This document shows positions 17,096-26,384 of a DNA stretch of 64,000 nt, piece after piece. The stretch lies in NCBI GenBank assembly GCA_003963365.1, contig RXJG01000005.1:260811-324810 (forward strand), read 5' to 3'. The notes beneath the pieces were generated by a model. It worked only from the letters and a program-made list of their open reading frames with translations. It was not told the origin of the DNA and did not search any database. Each line of letters starts with the position of its first letter. The first letter of the stretch is position 1. The DNA comes from Sphingobacteriales bacterium. Lineage in GTDB: Bacteria; Bacteroidota; Bacteroidia; Chitinophagales; Chitinophagaceae. Made by a program: the position numbers and the translations under genes.

Positions 17096-18581
17096 ATGAA
17101 CGACCATATCTCCAGTACAGTCCAATACCTGCTAATGATATAAATGATAAGGCAATAATGGTATTGGTACTATTATCAGCACCAGGAACCGGGTTGCTTA
17201 ATTCAACTGCTATCATTTTATAAGATGTATCCACGGTTATAAAATTGTTTTGTTTATCATCCGCTTCATTTATGGCTATTTCATCATCCCAGTCACTGTA
17301 TCCTTTACCGGTTAACTGAGTTAACATTTCCATTTCCTGTTTACGGCGTTCTTTTAAATCTTTTAAATATTTCTTTCCGGCCTCACAGCTAAAATCTCCT
17401 GTGGCGGGGTGAGTGATAATGTATCTTGCCTGGTAATTTTCAATATTAGGTGTTGTTTGGAACATAAGGTCCTGCGGAAAAAAACTTCTGTTGTAACGAA
17501 TATGTAAACGGGTAAAATAAACTTTATCAGATTTGGGTTCGTATTGATTCACATAATCATTATAAGTATCTTTTCCTAACCACCATATACCGGCTTCTTT
17601 CAAATCATTAAAGTTGGGTGGCTCACTTACACAAGGGTCACATTTCATAAAATTAGAGGGACTTACATCCCATGCATATTCTAAAAAGCCAACATTCTTT
17701 CCTTCATTATTCCACTGGTGATTGAAAACATTGGCATAAAAGTTTCCAAACTTTTGCTGCACAAAAAGCGGAATGTTTTTACCGGTTGGCATATTCACCG
17801 TTCTGTAATTCGTTAACTCCACACGGCCAGTTCGGGTAAATGCATAAACAATCATATCCTGGTCACCATCTGCATTAGCCATCCCCAATCGAATGGGTAA
17901 CATAAACTTTGGAGAAGTAAATTGTATTTGCAACGGTCGTAATTGTTGCACACCTAAATTTTCCTGTTCTTTTAAATTCACTTTTACTACAAAAAATTTA
18001 AGTTTACTTTTTATATATGGCTCTAATACTTCGTCTGCTCCTTTAGGAATCTTATATCCGTTCTTATCTAACCATTTTTTTAAGCCGCTGCTTTCCTCAG
18101 CACTTAGAATAACAATATCATATTCACCTACAGTGTATTGAGCTTCTATTTTTACTTTATATTTTTCTTCCTCTTTACTCAAAGCAACACCTGCTGCTTT
18201 CTCCTCTAAATTTGAACTGTACCCTCTCACAACCACTTCATCTGAAGCAGCTAATGAACAAGGATTTTGATCATAATACTCCACTAACCGTGGTTTTGAA
18301 TAATCATTCAACCGCTGAAACAGTTCGGCATTCAATACTCTAATATCACTCTTCTTTAAAACTGTTGGAACCGGAACCACCATTGCAAAATCTTCTGCAT
18401 CGCCTTTAAAATCGTTACTCATTGTAATAACGGTTCTATCACCATCCCGAACCATAATTACCTGGGACGTTTTGTTCTTTAATGTTCCATCTGCCTTGCT
18501 TACATAAAAGCCACAAAAGGAAAATACCTGTTCATTAGCAAAGAGGATCAGCAAAAAGGCGGAGATCATTTTCTTTTTCAT
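17094..18581 (-). CDS. DUF2330 protein, exported, C-terminal membrane anchor
   Basis: This 495-residue protein has a signal peptide (about 1-21, ending FSFCGFYVS) and, at the C-terminus, a hydrophobic segment (NTIIALSFISLAGIGLYW) followed by a short basic end. The body should therefore sit outside the cytoplasm, tethered to the membrane. MVRDGDRTVITMSNDFKGDA and FAMVVPVPTVLKKSDI are the DUF2330 signature. The function is unknown. The start is the ATG at 18581; an in-frame TTG at 18602 would overlap the upstream gene. The RnfD-like gene ends 17 nt before it, so the two form an operon. Confidence 0.85.
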   Translation of the reverse strand: MKKKMISAFLLILFANEQVFSFCGFYVSKADGTLKNKTSQVIMVRDGDRTVITMSNDFKGDAEDFAMVVPVPTVLKKSDIRVLNAELFQRLNDYSKPRLVEYYDQNPCSLAASDEVVVRGYSSNLEEKAAGVALSKEEEKYKVKIEAQYTVGEYDIVILSAEESSGLKKWLDKNGYKIPKGADEVLEPYIKSKLKFFVVKVNLKEQENLGVQQLRPLQIQFTSPKFMLPIRLGMANADGDQDMIVYAFTRTGRVELTNYRTVNMPTGKNIPLFVQQKFGNFYANVFNHQWNNEGKNVGFLEYAWDVSPSNFMKCDPCVSEPPNFNDLKEAGIWWLGKDTYNDYVNQYEPKSDKVYFTRLHIRYNRSFFPQDLMFQTTPNIENYQARYIITHPATGDFSCEAGKKYLKDLKERRKQEMEMLTQLTGKGYSDWDDEIAINEADDKQNNFITVDTSYKMIAVELSNPVPGADNSTNTIIALSFISLAGIGLYWRYGRS

Positions 18582-18598
18582 AACTATACTTTTGGTTT

Positions 18599-19417
18599 TC
18601 AAATTTTGTTAAGCACAAACGGTGAATGTTTCCATTCAAACTTTTTATAACGAAATAGTTTATCTAATAAAGGAACTAAAGGAGCGGCCAGCACTAATAC
18701 CAGTACCGGTGTATTATACATCCATTTAAATGCTGAGAGATAAAATGCGATTGCAGCAATCAGCATTGCCCAAAAAATTCTTGCCACCGGATGATTGGGT
18801 GCTGTTTTTGGATCGCTGATCATAAAGAAGGAAAACAGTAACAGGCTTCCTGTAGTTACTGATTGTAAAAAGAAGTCCAAAGGCCAGTGCAAATACAATA
18901 TTTGCCGGCTAAATATCAATCCAGCATAAGTCAGTAAAAAAGCAAGTGATATATCTAACTTCTGTACTCTTGTCACCACAATAAAACCAAGTACTGAAAC
19001 AGTAAGCAATAAAATAAATCCGCTTCCCCACTGGCCGGATGAAAGCCATGCATCATCTGTTATATAAATAGTACCAATAATGCCGAATGCTGATGGATTA
19101 AAAATATGTTTGCCTTTATACCGGAGTAAATATTTGCTGAGGATGGTAATTTCTGTTGCCAGTAAACAGGTATACCAGTGATTGGTCTTTAGCAATAAAC
19201 ATAAACTGAGAGAGCTGATGAGGGCACTCTTCCAACTGTCATAATTTTTATACGTAAAATATTCGATTGATAATTGCAGTATTAGTGCTGAAGAGATATA
19301 AACAATATAATGGAGCCATTCTGCAGTCCAGTGTAAATACAGCAAACCATAAGACAAAAGCAGTAACTGGAAGCCCATTTGAAAATAACGGGCATCCCAA
19401 CGCACAGTTGGTGGCAT
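18599..19417 (-). CDS. RnfD/NqrB-like integral membrane protein
   Basis: This 272-residue polytopic protein has about nine hydrophobic segments. GKHIFNPSAFGI (around 102-113) and FFMISDPKTAPNHPVARI (around 199-216) match the RnfD/NqrB family, whose members carry flavins and take part in electron flow across the membrane. A TTGS sequence lies just before the latter; whether it is a flavin attachment site is uncertain. No other Rnf/Nqr subunits and no ApbE are in the window, so this is an orphan relative. It precedes the DUF2330 gene in one operon, which suggests the two proteins work together. Confidence 0.7.
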   Translation of the reverse strand: MPPTVRWDARYFQMGFQLLLLSYGLLYLHWTAEWLHYIVYISSALILQLSIEYFTYKNYDSWKSALISSLSLCLLLKTNHWYTCLLATEITILSKYLLRYKGKHIFNPSAFGIIGTIYITDDAWLSSGQWGSGFILLLTVSVLGFIVVTRVQKLDISLAFLLTYAGLIFSRQILYLHWPLDFFLQSVTTGSLLLFSFFMISDPKTAPNHPVARIFWAMLIAAIAFYLSAFKWMYNTPVLVLVLAAPLVPLLDKLFRYKKFEWKHSPFVLNKI

Positions 19418-19575
19418 AATAAACGGTTTGCAAATGGGATGAATTGCCGGTAAATATTACATAAGATACCTGCCGGAATTTTTATTTGCATTTTATTTAC
19501 ACGCAGGTGACAGGAATATGTTATTTTTCCGTTTAATAAAAAAGTACTTCCAGCGGCTCTCTGTATGCCATACCT

Positions 19576-21405
19576 ATGATCCATAAAATCACGATACACG
19601 TGTTTGCACTTTTTCTCTGCATTAATTCCTTTGCCCAGGATGATACTACCAATCGTAAAATCGATAGTTTTTTATTGACCCGTAAAGGATTCTTCGGCAA
19701 GCTGGTCCGGGGCATTGTGGTTAGTCAAAACGGGGAAATAAAAGGCCCGGTAAAAAATGATTTGCTATTTAAAAGATTTCAAGGCAAAGTAATAAGGAAA
19801 ATATTCATTACGAATGCGCCGTTTGGCAGGCCCTTAAATGATTCAGCCAGGGGGCTGACAAATACGTTTACCAATATTGCTAATTCCTTACATACCCAAA
19901 CACGTCGTTATGTAATTCTCAATAACCTGTTTTTTAAATCCGGCGATCGCTTAGATCCATATACGATGGCTGATAATGAAAGACATTTACGTGACCTCGA
20001 CATATTGCAGGATGCCTCTATAAAAGTTTTCAGGATTCCCGGTTCAAAAGATTCCATTGATATTTTGGTGGCTACCAAAGATGTTTTATCCATTGGGGGA
20101 TCCTTTGATGTGAACAACTCCAACAGAGTAACCTTTTCTGCTTTTGAAAGTAACCTGGCTGGCAGCGGCAATGAATTATTAATAAGAAATATTGTTGACA
20201 GGGAAAGAAAACCATCTTACGCAACAGGGGCCGAATTTACTTTCAGAAACCTGGCCGGATCGTTTATTGATACCAAAGTAGGCTTCTCCGGTTTTGCTAA
20301 CAGTTTTACCACCGGTTTAAAACACGAACTTACTTATTATACCCAGTTAATTCGTCCATTTGTATTTTATAAAAATAAGTTTACGTATGCAGCGGAATAT
20401 TCTTATCATACTATTGCAAACAGTTATTTAACTGATTCTGTTTACAAAGCAAAAGAAGCTTATACCTACACCTTACAGGATGCATGGATTGGGTGGAATA
20501 CCGGTGCCTTCAAACTATTTGCTAAAAATGAAAACAACCGTATCCGTACATTACTGAGTGGCAGAATAACGAGGCTCCAGTACACGCAAATACCCGATGC
20601 ATATAAATTAAAATACGATTATCGTTTTGCTGATGTTACCGGGGCTTATGTTGCCCTTTCTGTATTTGGACAGGATTTTTATAAAACCAACTACATATAT
20701 GGTTTTGGAAGAACAGAAGATATTCCTGAAGGTATAGATGTGAGTATAACTGGTGGCTGGGAAAAAAGAGCAGGTGATAATAGAGTATATGCAGGGTTGG
20801 ATGTAAATCGCTATTATCTTGACCGGAAAGATAATTATATCCGTTTCTTTTTGAAAACAGGCGGGTATCTTTTTCAAAATAAATGGGAAGATGTAAACTT
20901 ACTGGCAGGTGGTGAATACATCAGCCGTCTTACTAATTTAAGAGGTAAATGGAAAGTGAGATCATTTGTATCTGCCAGTTTTGGTAAACAAATTCATCCA
21001 AGACTAAATGCACCTCTTTTTTTACAAAGCCAGTTTGGGTTAAATGAATTCAGGAGTGATACAATGATTTATGGTAATACCCGAATTACTGCCAAAGCAG
21101 AAACCGTATTTTTTAATGGTTTTAATTTCCTCAACTTCCGGTTGGCGCCATTTGCCGCTGTAAATGTTTGCATCCTCAATCCCGATATAAAAATTGAAGG
21201 TCGCCAAACTATTTATAAAACAATTGGCGGTGGATTACGGATGCGTAATGAAAGTTTGATATTTGAAACCACCGAGGCCCGTGCTTATTATTCACCCGAC
21301 CCATTCACCAACGGTAAGCACTGGAGTTTTGTGGTAACCAATAACCTTCGCTTTAAATACAACCGTCAATTAATCCGCAAACCGGATATTACTGTTGTAA
21401 ACTGA
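19576..21405 (+). CDS. POTRA-like plus beta-barrel outer membrane protein (Omp85-related, putative)
   Basis: 609 residues with a signal peptide (1-20, ending INSFAQ). Residues about 75-165 look like a POTRA unit (RRYVILNNLFFKSGDRLDPY, then NERHLRDLDILQDASIKV), as in ShlB/TamA. The rest alternates polar and hydrophobic residues with aromatic girdle residues, as expected for a 16-strand barrel. It is shorter than BamA and has one POTRA, so an accessory outer-membrane secretion or insertion role is plausible but unproven. I see no VRGF-type motif. It stands alone, divergent from the RnfD-like gene. Confidence 0.65.
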   Translation: MIHKITIHVFALFLCINSFAQDDTTNRKIDSFLLTRKGFFGKLVRGIVVSQNGEIKGPVKNDLLFKRFQGKVIRKIFITNAPFGRPLNDSARGLTNTFTNIANSLHTQTRRYVILNNLFFKSGDRLDPYTMADNERHLRDLDILQDASIKVFRIPGSKDSIDILVATKDVLSIGGSFDVNNSNRVTFSAFESNLAGSGNELLIRNIVDRERKPSYATGAEFTFRNLAGSFIDTKVGFSGFANSFTTGLKHELTYYTQLIRPFVFYKNKFTYAAEYSYHTIANSYLTDSVYKAKEAYTYTLQDAWIGWNTGAFKLFAKNENNRIRTLLSGRITRLQYTQIPDAYKLKYDYRFADVTGAYVALSVFGQDFYKTNYIYGFGRTEDIPEGIDVSITGGWEKRAGDNRVYAGLDVNRYYLDRKDNYIRFFLKTGGYLFQNKWEDVNLLAGGEYISRLTNLRGKWKVRSFVSASFGKQIHPRLNAPLFLQSQFGLNEFRSDTMIYGNTRITAKAETVFFNGFNFLNFRLAPFAAVNVCILNPDIKIEGRQTIYKTIGGGLRMRNESLIFETTEARAYYSPDPFTNGKHWSFVVTNNLRFKYNRQLIRKPDITVVN

Positions 21406-21565
21406 TTTTCTAAAAAAATACCAGGTTTTTTAATCAATGTATTTTGATATTGACGACAGTATCTGAACTAACTATTATTTAGAATACCTCTATCCTAAAT
21501 GACAAGCGGTTCGGTTTATTCGGGATATTTTATCAACTTTAAATTTTACCACTAAACGTATCAAC

Positions 21566-21958
21566 ATGACCAATGCAATCAGCTGGTTTGAAATACCCAC
21601 CAGCGATATTAACCGGGCACAGCAGTTTTATGAAACCATTTTTAATATAAAACTCAATCCGCTGGATATCCCGCAAATAAAAATGCGCATGTTTCCTATT
21701 GATGATCCAATGACTGGTATTGGAGGAGCGTTGGTTGACAGTGGAGGGTTTCATAAGCCCAGTATAACTGACGGACCATTGATATACCTGAATGGGAACC
21801 CTGACGTACAAATTATTCTTGACAGGGTAGAAGCTGCCGGAGGAAAAATAATGGTGCCGAAAACTGAAATTTCTCCGGAGTACGGCTATATGGCTGTATT
21901 GATTGACACCGAAGGTAACCGTATTGCCTTACACAGTGTTCCGGCCAAATACCTGTAG
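21566..21958 (+). CDS. VOC family protein (glyoxalase/bleomycin-resistance fold)
   Basis: 130 residues with paired beta-alpha-beta-beta-beta modules. It starts ISWFEIPTSDINRAQQFYETIFNIKL, written here as ISWFEIPTSDINRAQ and FYETIFNIKL, which is the standard VOC opening, and ends with YMAVLIDTEGNRIALHS. Metal ligands are probably incomplete, so the reaction is unknown. The TfoX-N gene follows 18 nt later in a likely operon. Confidence 0.85.
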   Translation: MTNAISWFEIPTSDINRAQQFYETIFNIKLNPLDIPQIKMRMFPIDDPMTGIGGALVDSGGFHKPSITDGPLIYLNGNPDVQIILDRVEAAGGKIMVPKTEISPEYGYMAVLIDTEGNRIALHSVPAKYL

Positions 21959-21976
21959 TATAGCAAACTATCCATC

Positions 21977-22321
21977 ATGGCATATAACGAAAAATTAGCC
22001 AACCATGTTCGTGAACTAATTGCACTAACACACTCCAACGTGGATGAAAAAGCTATGTTTGGCGGTCTTTGTTTTATGGTAAATGATAAAATGTGTGTGG
22101 GAGTGGAAAAAGACAGGCTGATGGTTCGTATTGACCCTGCAAAATATGATGAAGTAATCCAGAAAGAAGGATGCAGGCCAATGGATTTTACCGGCAAAGT
22201 GATGAGAGGTTTTGTTTTTGTAGATGCAGGTGCATTGAATACAAAAAAGAAATTAGAATACTGGATTAAGCTGGCGCTGGATTATAATAAAGTAGCAAAG
22301 GCAGCTAAAAAGAAAAAATAA
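21977..22321 (+). CDS. TfoX N-terminal domain protein
   Basis: 114 residues forming only the TfoX/Sxy N-terminal domain: EKAMFGGLCFMVNDKMCVGV is the signature, followed by LMVRIDPAKYDE and MRGFVFVDAGAL. The C-terminal TfoX domain is absent, so a competence-regulator role should not be assumed. The Lys-rich end (AAKKKK) is typical of Bacteroidota copies. It lies in a short operon with the VOC gene. Confidence 0.85.
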   Translation: MAYNEKLANHVRELIALTHSNVDEKAMFGGLCFMVNDKMCVGVEKDRLMVRIDPAKYDEVIQKEGCRPMDFTGKVMRGFVFVDAGALNTKKKLEYWIKLALDYNKVAKAAKKKK

Positions 22322-22466
22322 AAATGAAATAGAAAATCACCCTTTTTTGCTGATTAGCTTTTATAACTATTTACCTGAATACATTTTTACCGCCAATTAT
22401 TTTACAGGTTTAATTTATGTTTTTGCATCCGGTTCTTTTTTATCTTTAAGTACTAAAACATAATCT

Positions 22467-22925
22467 ATGCAATCGAAAGCAACAACAGTAGAAGAATATA
22501 TGGAGGAACTTCCTGCTGACCGGAAGAAAGCAATAACTGAATTAAGAAAAGCTGTAAAGAAAAATCTTCCCAAAGGATTTAAAGAATGCATGGGTTACGG
22601 CATGATCGGTTATGTAGTGCCGCACAGTATATATGCTGAAGGGTATCATTGCAATCCTGAATCACCACTTCCATTTATGAATATTGCTTCACAAAAAAAC
22701 TTTATAGCTGTATACCATATGGGAGTATATGCTGATCAAAAGTTATTAAAATGGTTTCAGGAAGAATATGCTAAAGCAGGCGTTGGCAAATTAGATATGG
22801 GTAAGAGTTGTATCCGGTTTAAAAATCCTGATAAAATTCCTTATAAACTAATTGGAGAACTGGCATCTAAAATAACAGTAGGTGAATGGATTGCTGCTTA
22901 CGAAAAATTTAAGCCAAAAAAATGA
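22467..22925 (+). CDS. DUF1801 domain protein
   Basis: 152 residues with no signal peptide. VEEYMEELPADRKKAITELR at the start and FKECMGYGMIGYVVP in the middle match the DUF1801/YdhG fold, and DMGKSCIRFKNPDKIPYKLI is a late conserved segment. Family members are small cytoplasmic proteins of unknown function, with a frataxin-like fold in solved cases. It is followed after 101 nt by the first VPS10/BNR gene; I see no terminator between them. Confidence 0.8.
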   Translation: MQSKATTVEEYMEELPADRKKAITELRKAVKKNLPKGFKECMGYGMIGYVVPHSIYAEGYHCNPESPLPFMNIASQKNFIAVYHMGVYADQKLLKWFQEEYAKAGVGKLDMGKSCIRFKNPDKIPYKLIGELASKITVGEWIAAYEKFKPKK

Positions 22926-23026
22926 GTCATATAATTTAAGTCAATTTATCCCATTTTAGCCTTAATCAATCTTAGTATAAAACTTTCTTTTTAACTTCCC
23001 GTTTCTTTTCACTAAACGATTGTTTT

Positions 23027-26000
23027 ATGAACTTCATTAAGCGTTACAGCAACTTGTTCCTGTTGCTTTGTTTATCTATTTCTTTATTAGCACAAAAAAA
23101 ACCGGCACCGGCTAAAGAAGATGCTAAAGATGCATTTCAATCATCTCTATTGAATAATTTAAAATTACGCAGTGTAGGTCCGGCTATTACCTCAGGACGT
23201 ATTGCGGATATTGCTGTTAATCCCAACAATCACAATGAATATTATGTGGGAGCAGCGGCAGGCGGAGTTTGGAAAACTTCTAATGCTGGTATCACTTTCG
23301 AGCCAATCTTTGATGGTGAAGGTTCTTTCTCTATCGGCTGTATTGCTATAGATCCCACGAATACCAATGTTGTATGGGTGGGAACCGGCGAAAACAACAA
23401 CCAACGTGTAGTGGCTTATGGTGATGGTATATATAAAAGTGAAGACGGTGGCAAAAGTTTTAAAAATATGGGGCTGAAAGAATCGCAGCATATCGGTCGC
23501 ATTGCTATTGACCCAACTAACAGCGATATTGTCTATGTAGCTGCCTATGGCCCTTTGTGGAATGATGGTGGGGAAAGAGGAATTTACAAAACAACCGATG
23601 GCGGTAAAACATGGAAGCAAGTGCTAAATGTAAGTGAGCATACTGGCTTTAACGAAGTAATGGTTGACCCACGTTATCCTAACATTGTTTATGCTGCTGC
23701 TCATCAGCGGCAACGCAAAGTGTTTACTTATATTGGTGGTGGTCCTGAATCTGCCTTATATAAAAGTACCGATGGCGGCGTCACCTGGAATAAAATGATG
23801 AACGGATTACCCAGTGGTGATATCGGAAGAATAGGTTTGAATTATTCTCCCGCCAATCCTGATGTGTTGTATTGTGTGGTGGAAGCAACCGATGGCAAAG
23901 GTGGTACATTTAAAAGTACAGACCGTGGCGCCAGCTGGGAAAAACAAAGTGGTTATTATTCCTCCGGCAACTATTACAACAAAATTTTCTGCGACCCGAA
24001 AGACGTCAATAAGATATTTGTAATGAATTCTTACATGGTAGTGAGTAAAGATGGTGGTAAAAACTTTTCCAATGTGGGTGAAAAAAGTAAACACATCGAT
24101 AACCATGTCATTTGGATTGACCCATCCAATACCGATCATTACCTGGTTGGTTGCGATGGTGGGGTATATGAAAGTGTTGATGGTGGTGAGAATTGGGATT
24201 TTAAACAAAACTTACCGGTAACACAATTTTATAAAGTAGCAACGGACAATGGCTTTCCATTCTATCATATTCACGGTGGAACGCAGGATAACTTCAGCAT
24301 TGGTGGCCCTTCAAAAACATTAAGTGCAAATGGTATTATGAACAGTGACTGGTATTTCACCAGCATTGGTGATGGTTTCCAAAGTGTGGTTGACCAGGAA
24401 GACCCAAATATTGTTTATGCTGAATCACAATATGGCGGATTAAACCGTTACGACAGAAAGAGTGGTGAATTCTTTTTCATTCAGCCACAGGAACAGGAAG
24501 GTGAAGCAGCATACCGGTGGAACTGGGATGCTCCATTACAAATTTCAAAGTATGATAATAAGCGGTTATACTTTGGTGCCAATAAATTATTCCGCAGCGA
24601 TGACCGTGGTAATACATGGAAAGTTATCAGCGGTGATTTAACACGTCAGCTTGATAGAAATAAATTACAGGTGATGGGTAAAGTATGGAGTGTGGATGCA
24701 GTAGCAAAAAACCAAAGTACAGATGTGTATGGACAAACAACCACCATTGCAGAAAATAAATTTGATGAAAACACTTTGTATGTTGGTACAGATGATGGGT
24801 TAATTCAAATAACAACCGATGGCGGTAAAACATGGACAAAGATTGATAATATAGCCGGTGTGCCTGAAAGAACTTATGTCAACCAGATTGTCGCTTCACA
24901 GCACGATAAGAACACTGTTTATGTAACCTTCAATCATCATCGTTACGGAGATTTTCATCCTTATATCTACAAAACAACTGATGGCGGTAAAACATGGAAA
25001 GCTATTCAGAATAATTTGCCCGAAAGAGGAACAGCTTATTGCATTGCAGAAGACCATATAAATCCCAACTTATTATTTACCGGTACCGAGTTTGGTGTGT
25101 ATTGCAGTATTGATGGCGGACAAAAATGGGTTCAGTTAAAAGGAGGTTTGCCCACTATTGCTGTAAAAGATATCACCATTCAAAAAAGAGAAAATGATTT
25201 GTTATTGGCAACCTTCGGTCGTGGGTTTTATGTGCTGGATGATTATACTCCATTGCGTAATTTGAAAAGAGAAGATTTAGATAAACCTGCCACTATTTAT
25301 CCCATTAAAGATGCATGGATGTATGTGCAGTCATTGCCATTAGGTGTAAGAGGTAAAGGTTTCCAGGGTGAGAATTTCTTTACTACTCCTAATCCAAAAG
25401 TAGGTGCGGTGTTTACATATTATCTGAAAGATGATATAAAGACGATTAAAGAAAAACGCCGTGATGCAGAGAAAGAAAAAATTAAAAAAGGGGAAGCACC
25501 TTATTATCCATCCATTGATTCATTAAGAATGGAAGATGAACAACCGGCTCCACATCTTTTATTCACGGTGACGGATGAAAATAATAATGTAGTGAGAAGG
25601 ATTAAAGCTCCTGCTAAAAAAGGATTAAACCGCATTGTTTGGGATTTCCGCTATGCACCATTTGGGCCAGTTGATTTAACTCCTTTTGATGAATCATTTG
25701 TATTCAGTTCACAGGAGACTGGTTACATGGCTTTACCCGGAAACTATAAAGTATCTCTCAGCAAATTTGAAGATGGTGTATACACGGAATTAGTAGCACC
25801 GCAACCATTCAAATGTATGGCGCTGAATACAGCTTCATTACCAGCAACCGATAAAAAAGCACTGGATGATTTCAGCAAGAAAGTAGCTGAGTTAAGAAGA
25901 GTTACTGCAGCGGCTGATGAATACAGAAGTGAATTAGTAAATAAACTGAAATATATTAAGCAGGCTGTGATTGAAACACCTAAACTCACAACAGATGTTT

Positions 26001-26323
26001 CCAAAACTATTGCTGCAATTGAAAAGCGATTAAACTGGATAAATAAAGAAATGAATGGTGATGCAACGTTGGCCAAAAGAGAATTTGAATCTTTACCGGG
26101 TATCAATGGACGTATTGGTTATATCATCGGTGCTTTATGGTCTACCACTGCAGCGCCATCCACCACACAAGTAAATAATTATAGCATTGCGGCTAAGCAG
26201 TTTACTCCTGTTTACAATGAACTAAAAGCAGTAGCGGAAGAAGTGAAGAAATTAGAGGATACTTTAGAGAAGAGTAATGCACCTTATACACCGGGAAGAT
26301 TGCCTGAGTGGAAAGGGAATTAA
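23027..26323 (+). CDS. Secreted VPS10/BNR beta-propeller protein (paralog A)
   Basis: 1098 residues with signal peptide 1-22 (LSISLLAQ). Residues about 45-760 hold many Asp-box/BNR units such as YKSEDGGKSF, YKTTDGGKTWK, FRSDDRGNTWK and QITTDGGKTW, which form sortilin-like ten-bladed or paired propellers. It then has a beta-rich domain (about 770-930) and a helical tail (about 940-1098). It is often annotated as glycosyl hydrolase because of GH74 similarity, but catalytic residues are not evident. It is probably periplasmic or surface-exposed and binds or processes peptides or glycans. Two paralogs lie in this window (30013 and 51894); the one at 30013 is the closer, down to the shared APYTPGRLP-[ED]-WK ending. 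Confidence 0.85.
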   Translation: MNFIKRYSNLFLLLCLSISLLAQKKPAPAKEDAKDAFQSSLLNNLKLRSVGPAITSGRIADIAVNPNNHNEYYVGAAAGGVWKTSNAGITFEPIFDGEGSFSIGCIAIDPTNTNVVWVGTGENNNQRVVAYGDGIYKSEDGGKSFKNMGLKESQHIGRIAIDPTNSDIVYVAAYGPLWNDGGERGIYKTTDGGKTWKQVLNVSEHTGFNEVMVDPRYPNIVYAAAHQRQRKVFTYIGGGPESALYKSTDGGVTWNKMMNGLPSGDIGRIGLNYSPANPDVLYCVVEATDGKGGTFKSTDRGASWEKQSGYYSSGNYYNKIFCDPKDVNKIFVMNSYMVVSKDGGKNFSNVGEKSKHIDNHVIWIDPSNTDHYLVGCDGGVYESVDGGENWDFKQNLPVTQFYKVATDNGFPFYHIHGGTQDNFSIGGPSKTLSANGIMNSDWYFTSIGDGFQSVVDQEDPNIVYAESQYGGLNRYDRKSGEFFFIQPQEQEGEAAYRWNWDAPLQISKYDNKRLYFGANKLFRSDDRGNTWKVISGDLTRQLDRNKLQVMGKVWSVDAVAKNQSTDVYGQTTTIAENKFDENTLYVGTDDGLIQITTDGGKTWTKIDNIAGVPERTYVNQIVASQHDKNTVYVTFNHHRYGDFHPYIYKTTDGGKTWKAIQNNLPERGTAYCIAEDHINPNLLFTGTEFGVYCSIDGGQKWVQLKGGLPTIAVKDITIQKRENDLLLATFGRGFYVLDDYTPLRNLKREDLDKPATIYPIKDAWMYVQSLPLGVRGKGFQGENFFTTPNPKVGAVFTYYLKDDIKTIKEKRRDAEKEKIKKGEAPYYPSIDSLRMEDEQPAPHLLFTVTDENNNVVRRIKAPAKKGLNRIVWDFRYAPFGPVDLTPFDESFVFSSQETGYMALPGNYKVSLSKFEDGVYTELVAPQPFKCMALNTASLPATDKKALDDFSKKVAELRRVTAAADEYRSELVNKLKYIKQAVIETPKLTTDVSKTIAAIEKRLNWINKEMNGDATLAKREFESLPGINGRIGYIIGALWSTTAAPSTTQVNNYSIAAKQFTPVYNELKAVAEEVKKLEDTLEKSNAPYTPGRLPEWKGN

Positions 26324-26341
26324 TAAAACACTTCCTCAAAT

Positions 26342-26372
26342 AAAAACCCGGAAATATCAACTCCGGGTTTTT
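26342..26372. terminator. Bidirectional intrinsic terminator
   Basis: AAAAACCCGGA (26342-26352) pairs perfectly with TCCGGGTTTTT (26362-26372) around a 9-nt loop. It separates the converging VPS10/BNR gene and PfkB-type kinase gene. Confidence 0.9.
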
Positions 26373-26384
26373 GTTTTAATTCAA

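Noticed and set aside
21977-22321. Competence regulator TfoX/Sxy
   Set aside because: Only the N-terminal domain is present; the regulator needs both domains and a competence context.
23192-24208. Long antisense frames inside the VPS10/BNR gene
   Set aside because: They mirror repeated DGGKTW codons on the coding strand; composition is that of a shadow frame.
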